Below are positions 6,206 through 13,086 of a DNA stretch of 13,996 nucleotides, piece after piece. Where the stretch lies: NCBI GenBank assembly GCA_044375415.1, contig JBILMS010000074.1, forward strand, positions 1 to 13,996, given 5' to 3'. Source of the stretch: JAWXBG01 sp044375415 (GTDB lineage Bacteria > Bacteroidota > Bacteroidia > Flavobacteriales_D > Sanyastnellaceae). Position numbers and translations under genes: made by a program. The notes under the pieces were generated by a model. That model searched no databases. It was given only the letters and a program-made list of their open reading frames with translations, and was not told where the DNA came from. Numbering within the stretch: the stretch's first letter is position 1; the number at the start of each line of letters is the position of its first letter.

Positions 6206-7725
6206 GCTTCGTAAACAGGATCTTTTGGACTATTTGTGCTCTGACATTCACGGTAGATCTTTCAGCTCAATTGCCACAGGAGGGTTGGCTAGTGTCTCTG
6301 CCCGAAAGTGTTGCCGCAGAATTTAATGAAAGAAATTCTACCGGGCACTTGCTCATTCAACCATTAGCAGGTCCATTAGATGCTGATATTTATTCAAAGA
6401 TTGATTCCGGATATGTAGCTGCAACCTACAAAAACAGCCTTTCATTTACTCCGATGTTCGGAGTGTATGGTGGTGCAAATCAAGATGCCTTTGTGGGTGG
6501 CGGACATGCAGGAGTATACACAACGTGGTCCTTTAGAAATAAGTTATCCATCCGTTTAGGTGCAGCTTATCATATTCAAGAAGGACCCAATTATATTCGA
6601 GAATATGCCGATTCGATGAGGGTTTTGCCCGGAGTTGGTTTCAACATGGCTGATAGCGGAAGTACCCCTTGGTCTGTGTTTTCATTTGGAAATATCAAGT
6701 GGCAAGCCGGGAAATATTTTAATGTGGAACTTGGTAAAGGGAAACATTTTTGGGGCGACGGACATCGCTCATTGATCCTCAGCGATCTTTCTCCTGCGTA
6801 TCCCTATTTTCGTTTCACTACTCGCATTTGGAAAATAAAATATACCAATTTGTGGGCAATGATGAAGGATGTATCGGCCGGACAAGATTTGGCAGATGCG
6901 CGCAAAAAATTTGTAGCACTGCACTCTCTTAGTTGGGATGTTTCAAAATGGTTGAATGTCTCGGCGTTTGAAATGGTGGTATGGCAAGATCGCGATACAC
7001 TTTCCAATAGGACGTTAGATTTGAACTACCTCAATCCCGTAATTTTTTATCGCCCTGTCGAATTTGCTCAAGGTTCTGCGGACAATGTTTTGCTTGGTGC
7101 CGGATTCAAAGCAAAAATCTCCAAGAAAGTTCAACTTTATGGGCAATTCGTTCTTGACGAATTTGTTTTAAATCGATTGCTGATTAGGACCGGTTGGTGG
7201 GCCAATAAGTTTGGAGCTCAATGGGGATTTAGATTATTCAACATCTTCACACCCGGTCTTCATATTCGAAGCGAATGGAATTTGGCCAGACCTTTTACAT
7301 ATACCCACGGAAGTCCTGTTCAGTCCTGGGGGCATCTGGGCCAACCACTTGCGCATCCCTTTGGAGCTAACTTTTATGAATGGGTAAACACGGTTTCGTA
7401 TCAATTCAAAAAATATCACTTCGCCTACGAATTCATCTGGGCGGCATATGGGAGAGATAGAGATGATCAAAATTTTGGTGGAAATATTTTCCGCTCCTAT
7501 CGATCTCCTTATCGTCAATTCAATAACGAAATGCTCCAAGGTTTGAAAAGCACGTTTCATTTTAGTCGACTCGAAGTTTCCAGAAAAATATCGCCCACCT
7601 TGGGAGTAGAAGCATTTTTCTCTCACACTTGGCGATTTGAGAAAAATGAATTTGTAATGGACAACGAACATTTTGTTCAGTTGGGCGTTCGTTTACCTGT
7701 TAATCGTATTTCAAACGATTTTTAA
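6202..7725 (+). CDS. Wzi-like outer-membrane beta-barrel protein, copy 2
   Basis: A 507-residue paralogue of the protein at 3451-4992. The signal peptide spans about 1-22 and ends in LSAQ. The shared signature is GKGKHFWGDGHRSLILSD at 178-195, then YPYFR at 200-204; other shared blocks are VLPGVG at 141-146, FEMVVWQDRD, VQLYGQFVLDEF and QPLAHP. Like its paralogue it ends in NDF, with a terminal Phe fitting barrel assembly. The two are clearly diverged along their length, so the duplication is not recent. It overlaps wecA by ATGA and so is probably translationally coupled to it. The likely role is export, anchoring or surface display of the glycan started by WecA; a gliding or adhesion role is an alternative. 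Confidence 0.75.
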   Translation: MSFVNRIFWTICALTFTVDLSAQLPQEGWLVSLPESVAAEFNERNSTGHLLIQPLAGPLDADIYSKIDSGYVAATYKNSLSFTPMFGVYGGANQDAFVGGGHAGVYTTWSFRNKLSIRLGAAYHIQEGPNYIREYADSMRVLPGVGFNMADSGSTPWSVFSFGNIKWQAGKYFNVELGKGKHFWGDGHRSLILSDLSPAYPYFRFTTRIWKIKYTNLWAMMKDVSAGQDLADARKKFVALHSLSWDVSKWLNVSAFEMVVWQDRDTLSNRTLDLNYLNPVIFYRPVEFAQGSADNVLLGAGFKAKISKKVQLYGQFVLDEFVLNRLLIRTGWWANKFGAQWGFRLFNIFTPGLHIRSEWNLARPFTYTHGSPVQSWGHLGQPLAHPFGANFYEWVNTVSYQFKKYHFAYEFIWAAYGRDRDDQNFGGNIFRSYRSPYRQFNNEMLQGLKSTFHFSRLEVSRKISPTLGVEAFFSHTWRFEKNEFVMDNEHFVQLGVRLPVNRISNDF

Positions 7726-7754
7726 GTATACGTCGCAGCTACGTTTTGAGTGCG

Positions 7755-7762
7755 TAGTTTTG
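7755..7762 (+). promoter_or_regulatory. -7 promoter element (TAGTTTTG) for the cytochrome oxidase assembly block
   Basis: TAGTTTTG fits TAnnTTTG and ends 13 bases before the ATG of ctaB, giving a short predicted leader. No TTG is present at the normal -33 distance, so the upstream half is weak. It lies in the 50-base gap after the Wzi-like gene and probably marks the start of a new transcription unit. Confidence 0.5.
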
Positions 7763-7775
7763 CAACACCAAAGAA

Positions 7776-8693
7776 ATGCAACCGGAAAAATCATCTTCTT
7801 CAGTCATTCCCGCACAGGGATTTGGGATGAGTAAAATGCGTGACATAGCTGCATTGTACAAAATGCGTCTAACGATAATCGTTGTATTATCTGCATTTTT
7901 GGGCTATCTCATGGGTGCCGAAACGGCGGATTGGAAAGTCATCTTGACCCTTATTGTTGGAGGAATTCTACTCACCGGCGGTAGCAATGGATTTAATCAG
8001 GTTTTAGAAAGACAGTGGGATGCGCTTATGCATCGCACCATGAACAGGCCCATACCCACAGGTCGCCTCACTCCGGTCGAAGCAGGTATTATATCAGTAG
8101 TTTCTGCAACCATCGGAATTGTTGGTTTGTGGATTTTTATCAATCCAGCTTCAGGCATACTCGGTCTCTTTTCATTTTTCAGCTATGTGTTCATTTATAC
8201 ACCCTTGAAACGTGTTACGAGTTTATCGGTTTTTGTAGGAGCGATCCCCGGGGCTATTCCTCCGATGTTGGGATATGTAGCTGCTACCAACGATTATGGA
8301 TTACAGGCAGGTATATTGTTTGCCATTCAGTTTATGTGGCAATTTCCTCATTTCTGGGCCATAGCGTGGGTAGCTCACGAGGATTATCAGCGAGGTGGAT
8401 ATCAGTTATTGCCATTTAGCGAAGGGCGAACCAAACGCTCGGCTTTTCAAATGTTCTCTTTTTCGTTGGCATTAATTCCTGTGAGCCTTATTCCATGGGC
8501 TCTTCCGGCAGATCAACCCATGATCGGGAACATTGCAGCCCTCGTAGCTGTTATTTCCGGAATTATTATGTCTTGGTTGGCATGGAAACTTTACAAGAGT
8601 TGCGAAACCGCGGATGCTCGTCGATTGATGTTCGCATCCTTCATTTATTTACCGGTTGTGCAGTTGTTTTATGTGATAGATAAATTATCCTGA
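7776..8693 (+). CDS. ctaB: Heme O synthase (protoheme IX farnesyltransferase)
   Basis: A 305-residue UbiA-family membrane prenyltransferase that should add a farnesyl group to heme B to give heme O, precursor of heme A for the oxidase. The first prenyl-diphosphate motif region runs from N71 to P92, with N74, E78, D82, M85, R87, T88 and R91 in the pattern N..N...E...D..M.RT..RP. It is followed by IPTGRL at 93-98. YTPLKR is at 141-146, GAIPGAIPPMLG at 155-166 and WQFPHFWAIAW at 188-198, all typical of the heme O synthase branch rather than UbiA or MenA. About eight or nine membrane segments are visible. It opens a run of seven close or overlapping oxidase genes. Confidence 0.96.
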   Translation: MQPEKSSSSVIPAQGFGMSKMRDIAALYKMRLTIIVVLSAFLGYLMGAETADWKVILTLIVGGILLTGGSNGFNQVLERQWDALMHRTMNRPIPTGRLTPVEAGIISVVSATIGIVGLWIFINPASGILGLFSFFSYVFIYTPLKRVTSLSVFVGAIPGAIPPMLGYVAATNDYGLQAGILFAIQFMWQFPHFWAIAWVAHEDYQRGGYQLLPFSEGRTKRSAFQMFSFSLALIPVSLIPWALPADQPMIGNIAALVAVISGIIMSWLAWKLYKSCETADARRLMFASFIYLPVVQLFYVIDKLS

Positions 8694-8696
8694 TAA

Positions 8697-9476
8697 ATGA
8701 ATAACGAAAATCAAAGCAGTCGAAAAGCAGATGTTTTCTCCGATTTTCCGGAAGAAACAAAGATTAGAACAAAAAAAATGATGATGTGGCTGATAATCTT
8801 CGCCATTGTCATGCTGTTTGGTGGGATTACCAGTGCCATGATTGTGTTGTACGGCAAACTTTATTGGGTGCACGTGGTGCCTCCAATGGAGCTTTGGATT
8901 AGCCTCGGAATTATAGTGGCATCCAGTGTCACCACCATCCTTGCGTTACGAGCTGTAAAGGCGGGAAAAAAGGGTTCAGCCTTTTCATTGGTGATTGCCA
9001 CCATCGTCCTGGGTATATTATTTTCGATGACCCAAATTCAAGGGTGGCAGCGTCTTTCGGATAAGGGAATGGGCATGACCATCTTAGAAACTACCGATGG
9101 GCAGAAGTACAGTCGTTGGAATCCACTTTATGCATTAAAAGGAGAGTATGGCGTCGATTTCACAATCGAAAAAAATGGGACGACTTTAGAAAAGGTGGGT
9201 TCCGATTATTTCATGCCCGGGGAACCTGAAAAACCTCTTACTTCGGAAGTAGAGAGAAATTTTAATGCTTCCGGCGCATTGATCGCAGTTTTGGTTTATA
9301 TACACATTTTTCACCTTGCCCTTGGATTGATCTATTTGGTGGTGAATGCAATAAGGATGAAAAGGGGAGTCATTAACGCTTCAAACTCCATCAGCCTGTA
9401 TGCCGGTGGTATGTACTGGCACTTTATGGGAATCCTATGGATCTATCTCTTTTTCTTCCTCTTTTTCCTGTATTGA
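8697..9476 (+). CDS. Divergent cytochrome c oxidase subunit III-type protein
   Basis: A 259-residue membrane protein of the heme-copper oxidase subunit III family with about five membrane segments. It starts three bases after ctaB. KMMMW at 27-31, FGG at 41-43, HIFH at 203-206 and YWHF at 240-243 are shared with the next subunit III gene. Two acidic positions that the second protein keeps are lost here: the S-D pair at 36-37 is Ala-Ile, and the Asp after YWHF is Gly245. A soluble-looking insertion at about 120-188 (QKYSRWNPLYAL region, then a charged stretch) separates the central membrane segments. The family call is secure from the C-terminal half. Whether it replaces or accompanies the second subunit III in the complex cannot be read here. 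Confidence 0.85.
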   Translation: MNNENQSSRKADVFSDFPEETKIRTKKMMMWLIIFAIVMLFGGITSAMIVLYGKLYWVHVVPPMELWISLGIIVASSVTTILALRAVKAGKKGSAFSLVIATIVLGILFSMTQIQGWQRLSDKGMGMTILETTDGQKYSRWNPLYALKGEYGVDFTIEKNGTTLEKVGSDYFMPGEPEKPLTSEVERNFNASGALIAVLVYIHIFHLALGLIYLVVNAIRMKRGVINASNSISLYAGGMYWHFMGILWIYLFFFLFFLY

Positions 9477-9481
9477 TTAGA

Positions 9482-9496
9482 TTAGAATGATTCTAA
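9482..9496. promoter_or_regulatory. 7-1-7 palindrome resembling a PerR/Fur-family operator
   Basis: TTAGAAT-G-ATTCTAA is a perfect 7-1-7 inverted repeat. It matches the Bacillus PerR box TTATAATnATTATAA at all but one symmetric base in each arm. It lies six bases after the stop of the first subunit III gene and about 150-185 bases upstream of the second. A Fur-family regulator is encoded at 446-883. It might instead be part of an RNA structure together with the adjacent stem-loop. Confidence 0.4.
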
Positions 9497-9530
9497 ATGA
9501 TTTTTTGAAACGACTTCAAAAAACTCATTT
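9495..9530 (+). terminator. Long A/T-rich stem-loop after the first subunit III gene
   Basis: AAATGATTTTTTGAA at 9495-9509 pairs with TTCAAAAAACTCATTT at 9515-9530, giving 15 base pairs with one bulged C (9524) and the loop ACGAC. The inner nine base pairs are perfect. No T-run follows on the plus strand, so it may be an attenuator, RNA-processing or stability element rather than a simple terminator. Confidence 0.5.
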
Positions 9531-9681
9531 ACAGATAGTAAGGCATGTATATTTAAATAGTAAATAGGCGGTTTTTAGCCACTAACACAACAATGGTGAA
9601 GAAAAGGTGTATGTTTTTTCCTTTGTCCCTTCCGTGCTTAGTGAATAGATGTTAAACTTGCGCCCAAATTTTAGCTACGTT

Positions 9682-10716
9682 ATGGCAGGACACAGCAAGC
9701 CGATAAGCAAAGAAGAACTCTGGGGTGGTGGACAGTCGCCTTTCAGCGTTACGTATGGAAAAATGATGATGTGGTTTTTCCTGGTTTCCGACGCATTAAC
9801 CTTCGGAGGACTGCTTACAGCCTATGGGGTTGTGAGACACGGAACCGCAAATCCATGGCCGGTAGGTGAGCAGGTTTTTGAAGCCCTGCCATTTTTACAT
9901 GATTCCTACCCACTTATCTACGTGGCTTTGATGACGTTTATCCTCATCATTTCTTCAGTAACAATGGTACTCGCGGTAGAAGCAGGTCACCGTTTAGATA
10001 AAAAAGGCGTAATCAAATGGTTGGGACTTACCATCATCGGAGGATTTTTCTTCGTTGGTTCTCAAGCATGGGAGTGGTCGCACTTTATCCACGGTTCCGG
10101 CGGTGGATTCCAAATTTCTCAGGCGCTCGACATTAAAACAGACGAAGGAAGACAAGTTCATTTGAATGCCGGCACATGGGTTCACATGACTCCTGAATTT
10201 GGTCATGAGTATGAGCACGCTCTAGAGGCTGCGGAAGACTTTGCACCAAAAGCGGCCGCTTCTCACGGTCACGACTCGCACGGTGGACATGCAGATGGTC
10301 ACGGAGAAGAAGCTCATCATGTTGATATTAATTCTCTTACACCACCTGTGCTCATCATCAATAAATACGTTAGAACAGGGGAAGGAGAGAATGCCGTGGC
10401 ACAACAAAAGGTGACCGGCGCTGAGATGGAAAAAATCTGGAAAGCCAAAGAACAACATACGTTCGCTTTCGGAGCCAATATGAGCAAAAACGAATATGGC
10501 CCGCAGCAATATGCTAATTTCTTCTTTTTTGTAACCGGATTCCACGGTTTCCACGTATTCTCCGGTGTTGTCATCAATATCATCATTTGGTTGATGGTTA
10601 TAAAAGGAGCTTTCGACAAATTGGGCCACTACGAGATGATCGAGAAGATCGGTCTCTACTGGCACTTTGTAGACTTAGTTTGGGTATTTGTATTCACATT
10701 CTTTTACCTGGTATAA
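9682..10716 (+). CDS. ctaE: Cytochrome c oxidase subunit III with a His-rich loop
   Basis: A 344-residue subunit III from the ATG at 9682 (MAGHSKP); an ATG at 9649 would add 11 residues without family character, so the later start is preferred but unproven. Membrane segments begin at KMMMWFFLVSDALTFGG (27-43), where the Ser-Asp pair stands for the usual Ser-Glu. Near the C-terminus are GFHGFHVFSG (286-295) and YWHFVDLVW (326-334), both strong subunit III motifs. Between the membrane segments lies a hydrophilic insertion of about 135 residues (roughly 138-275), including seven His in 19 residues at 195-213. That segment may bind metal, but this is inference. It follows a 205-base gap holding a palindrome and a stem-loop, and precedes the subunit IV gene by 24 bases. 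Confidence 0.92.
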   Translation: MAGHSKPISKEELWGGGQSPFSVTYGKMMMWFFLVSDALTFGGLLTAYGVVRHGTANPWPVGEQVFEALPFLHDSYPLIYVALMTFILIISSVTMVLAVEAGHRLDKKGVIKWLGLTIIGGFFFVGSQAWEWSHFIHGSGGGFQISQALDIKTDEGRQVHLNAGTWVHMTPEFGHEYEHALEAAEDFAPKAAASHGHDSHGGHADGHGEEAHHVDINSLTPPVLIINKYVRTGEGENAVAQQKVTGAEMEKIWKAKEQHTFAFGANMSKNEYGPQQYANFFFFVTGFHGFHVFSGVVINIIIWLMVIKGAFDKLGHYEMIEKIGLYWHFVDLVWVFVFTFFYLV

Positions 10717-10740
10717 AAACCGGCTAATACATTATAAAAA

Positions 10741-11118
10741 ATGGAAAGAGACGACCTCATAGTAAATGACAGTTACGCCGTAAATGCTCGTCATAGCGAA
10801 GAAGCGGGTGTAGCCTTAAGAAAGAACATTTGGAAAGTGACCGGCCTTCTTACGCTGCTCACCATAGTAGAAGTGTTTATGGGCGTGCAATTTAAACGCG
10901 ATGGTTCCGACTTATGGGAAGGTATAAAATTGGCATTCATAGTACTCACACTTGTGAAAGCTGCATTCATCGTGATGTCTTTTATGCACCTAGGTGATGA
11001 AAGAAGAAACTTGAAATATGTGATTTTGCTTCCGTATGCTCTTTTCATCATGTACCTGATTTTTATCGGTCTGTGGGAAGGAGTATCTGTACAGGAATAC
11101 AACAATATGTTCCGTTGA
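10741..11118 (+). CDS. Cytochrome c oxidase subunit IV-type small membrane protein
   Basis: A 125-residue protein with three membrane segments (about 32-50, 64-83 and 92-112), the size and layout of prokaryotic subunit IV (CtaF/CyoD-like). KAAFIVMSFMHLGDE at 73-87 is the recognisable core: the second helix ends in a FMHL motif followed by a charged turn. The third helix ends in LWEG at 111-114. The short soluble N-terminus (1-30) is acidic and polar. It lies between subunit III and the Sco genes, which supports assignment to the aa3-type oxidase. Its role in other bacteria is structural or stabilising rather than catalytic. Confidence 0.9.
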   Translation: MERDDLIVNDSYAVNARHSEEAGVALRKNIWKVTGLLTLLTIVEVFMGVQFKRDGSDLWEGIKLAFIVLTLVKAAFIVMSFMHLGDERRNLKYVILLPYALFIMYLIFIGLWEGVSVQEYNNMFR

Positions 11119-11125
11119 GGTAAAA

Positions 11126-11797
11126 ATGTCATCTAAAAAATCATTGAAAAAGTATATCGCTCTGGGTGGTATACTTTTTTTGTTTCCACTCACTTTTATT
11201 CTTGTATTCGCTAAAGGAATGGACCATCGTTTTGGTTCCCTTCCTTATTTCAGTGCCGAATTTCCAACAGGTTCAGCAAGTCCGATTGATTATAAAGTTC
11301 CGGATTTTAGCTTTAAAAATCAAAATGGAGAAGTCTACACCGGCGATTCCCTAAAAGGAAAAATCTGGATTGCAGCTTGTTTTTCATTGGAAGATTCATA
11401 CCTGATGGAAGTGACTTCGCAACTAAAATCGGTATCGTGGAAGTACCGCGACCAACCCGATATAGTGGTCGTATGTTTTTCTACGAACCCGGCTGTAGAC
11501 TCCACATTGGACATTGAACAATATGTAAATGAAAAGACTCTTTATCATAGGCATCCCGGCAAGTGGCAATACCTTGTGGGCGATAAATCGGAGATCGATG
11601 CATATTTGAAAGAGGCCTTTCTTATTCGAGAAATCGAAGATAATGCTGATTTGTTTTTAATAGATAGGGAAGGCCATATACGTGGAAAATATTCAGCGCG
11701 AAGTGAAATGAATGTGAAAGATGCAATGGAGGATATTTCATTGCTCAAAAAGCAAGAAGCTATAAAACGACATGAGGATAAACATAAGGGGAATTAA
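11126..11797 (+). CDS. Sco-like thioredoxin-fold protein lacking all copper ligands
   Basis: A 223-residue protein with one N-terminal membrane anchor (about 10-29) and a periplasmic Sco/thioredoxin-like domain. It aligns by eye with the canonical Sco encoded directly downstream: DFSFKNQNGE at 60-69 against KFSFINQDGQE, and GKIWIAACF against GKIVVSEFF. In that alignment the two CxxxC cysteines become Asp90 and Met94, and the copper-binding His becomes Asp172 (IEDNADLFLID against IFHTDQLALLD). The one nearby Cys, Cys85, falls at a Phe position. It therefore cannot bind copper or exchange disulfides in the usual Sco way. It starts seven bases after the subunit IV gene and overlaps the next gene by 26 bases, so it is part of the oxidase operon. 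A structural or chaperone role is possible. Confidence 0.8.
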   Translation: MSSKKSLKKYIALGGILFLFPLTFILVFAKGMDHRFGSLPYFSAEFPTGSASPIDYKVPDFSFKNQNGEVYTGDSLKGKIWIAACFSLEDSYLMEVTSQLKSVSWKYRDQPDIVVVCFSTNPAVDSTLDIEQYVNEKTLYHRHPGKWQYLVGDKSEIDAYLKEAFLIREIEDNADLFLIDREGHIRGKYSARSEMNVKDAMEDISLLKKQEAIKRHEDKHKGN

Positions 11798-12512
11798 ATG
11801 TATCGTATTTTCTGTAATCGCGCTTTCTATAGCGTCATGTACCGATAAATCCATATCAGAAACCAAACCCCTGTTAGATACTACCAATAAGTTGGGCTAC
11901 TTCGGAGAATTCGAAGAGGAAATGGTGCACAATTCAGATGGAACAACACGGATCGATACCATCTATTATCCGATTCCAAAATTCAGTTTTATCAATCAAG
12001 ACGGACAAGAAGTAACTCAGCGAATAGCCGATGGTAAAATTGTGGTCTCCGAATTTTTCTTTACACACTGCAAAAGCATCTGCCCGGTTATAAGTTCCCA
12101 AATGGCAAGACTGCAGGCATTAGTAGAAAAAGAAGGACTTTCGGATAGGGTATTGTTTCTTTCACATTCCGTAGATCCTTTGCAAGACAGACCCGACACA
12201 TTAAAGAAGTATGCGGAAAACTTAGGAGCCAATCTTAAAAACTGGCAATTTCTGACGGTCGACACAGCACATTTTGATGCCGATTATGTTTACGAATTTG
12301 CTCAGGAAGGTTATTACCTCACGGCCTTTCCGTCTGATACAGCCCAAGGGGGAATATTTCATACAGATCAATTGGCGCTTTTAGATAAAACAATGCGCAT
12401 TCGTGGGTATTACGATGGAATGTCCACAGCGGGGGTAGATAAATTATTTAATGATTTGAAAATATTACTCTATGAATCAGGTTCCGGATCAGTCGAAAAC
12501 GTTAAAAAATAA
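11772..12512 (+). CDS. sco1: SCO1/SenC-family copper chaperone, lipoprotein
   Basis: A 246-residue Sco protein for delivery or redox preparation of the CuA site of oxidase subunit II. The N-terminus is a lipoprotein signal: a hydrophobic stretch and the lipobox SIASC with Cys23. All three copper ligands are present: Cys100 and Cys104 in THCKSICP, and His197 in GGIFHTDQ. DPLQDRPDTLKKYAE at 135-149 is the usual conserved Sco segment. The ATG lies inside the end of the preceding Sco-like gene (26-base overlap), and its own 3' end overlaps the DUF420 gene by 41 bases, so the three are probably translated from one message. As a lipoprotein it should face the periplasm. Confidence 0.95.
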   Translation: MRINIRGIKCIVFSVIALSIASCTDKSISETKPLLDTTNKLGYFGEFEEEMVHNSDGTTRIDTIYYPIPKFSFINQDGQEVTQRIADGKIVVSEFFFTHCKSICPVISSQMARLQALVEKEGLSDRVLFLSHSVDPLQDRPDTLKKYAENLGANLKNWQFLTVDTAHFDADYVYEFAQEGYYLTAFPSDTAQGGIFHTDQLALLDKTMRIRGYYDGMSTAGVDKLFNDLKILLYESGSGSVENVKK

Positions 12513-13047
12513 AGCAGGAGAGCGTAAGGCTCGCAATCTGGTAATTGCCGTCTCGCTTGCCATTCCTGTAGTTGTTACGTTTTTATATTTTATGAAAAAG
12601 TGGGTGATCACCGAAGGTCCATTAAAGGATTTTCTCGATCAACTTCCACTGCTAAACGCGAGTGTAAATGGTTTAACCGCTGTACTTTTAATAGCCGGTT
12701 TTATAGCTATAAAAAATAAAAACATTGTTCTTCATAGAAGGATTATGACGATTTGCCTTTTGCTCTCCGTGGTGTTTTTACTTTCCTACGTTACCTATCA
12801 TTCGACGCATGAAACAACCACTTATGGTGGAGAAGGAATGATGAGAAGTTTTTATTACTTCATCCTTCTTTCCCATATTGTTTTGTCGGCAGTAATAGTG
12901 CCCATGGTGTTATTTTCATACACGCGGGCCATCAGCGAACGATTTGACAAGCACCGTAAATTGGCTCGGATAACACTCCCGATTTGGTTTTATGTAGCCG
13001 TTACGGGTGTCTTGGTTTATCTTATGATAAGTCCCTTTTATGTCTGA
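12472..13047 (+). CDS. DUF420 membrane protein (CtaM/YozB-like oxidase assembly factor)
   Basis: A 191-residue protein with five membrane segments (about 23-41, 62-81, 91-110, 128-150 and 167-186). The DUF420 pattern is clear: LPLLNASVNG at 58-67, HRR at 88-90, SYVTYHSTH at 105-113, SH at 134-135 and KHRKLAR at 160-166. The repeated His residues at membrane boundaries (88, 110, 113, 135 and 161) could bind heme or metal. The Staphylococcus aureus member CtaM is required for aa3-type oxidase function, which fits its place next to ctaB and sco. The start lies inside the sco gene by 41 bases; the next in-frame Met (41) would remove the first membrane segment, so the upstream ATG is kept. Confidence 0.9.
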   Translation: MNQVPDQSKTLKNKAGERKARNLVIAVSLAIPVVVTFLYFMKKWVITEGPLKDFLDQLPLLNASVNGLTAVLLIAGFIAIKNKNIVLHRRIMTICLLLSVVFLLSYVTYHSTHETTTYGGEGMMRSFYYFILLSHIVLSAVIVPMVLFSYTRAISERFDKHRKLARITLPIWFYVAVTGVLVYLMISPFYV

Positions 13048-13051
13048 AGAA

Positions 13052-13082
13052 TTGAAAAATAGCACTTTATCTTATATATTTG
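13052..13082 (+). promoter_or_regulatory. Consensus Bacteroidota promoter (TTG-N20-TATATTTG)
   Basis: TTG at 13052-13054 and TATATTTG at 13075-13082 are separated by exactly 20 bases, the best -33/-7 pair in the window. The ATG of the 78-residue gene follows by four bases, so a leaderless transcript is predicted. It lies in the 39-base gap after the DUF420 gene. Confidence 0.7.
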
Positions 13083-13086
13083 TTGT

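Noticed and set aside
7234..7671. 145-residue minus-strand frame opposite the second Wzi-like gene
   Set aside because: It is antisense to a confident gene, with no recognisable motif and no start signal.
9610..9653. Promoter candidates TATGTTTT (9610) and TTTG-N20-TAGATGTT (9622-9653) before the second subunit III
   Set aside because: Each departs from TAnnTTTG at key positions, so neither is listed as a promoter.
9649..9681. Earlier ATG for the second subunit III gene
   Set aside because: The added 11 residues are not typical of the family; kept only as an alternative start.
10222..10665. Long minus-strand frame opposite the second subunit III gene
   Set aside because: It is antisense to a confident gene, and its composition reflects the complement of the membrane helices and His-rich codons.
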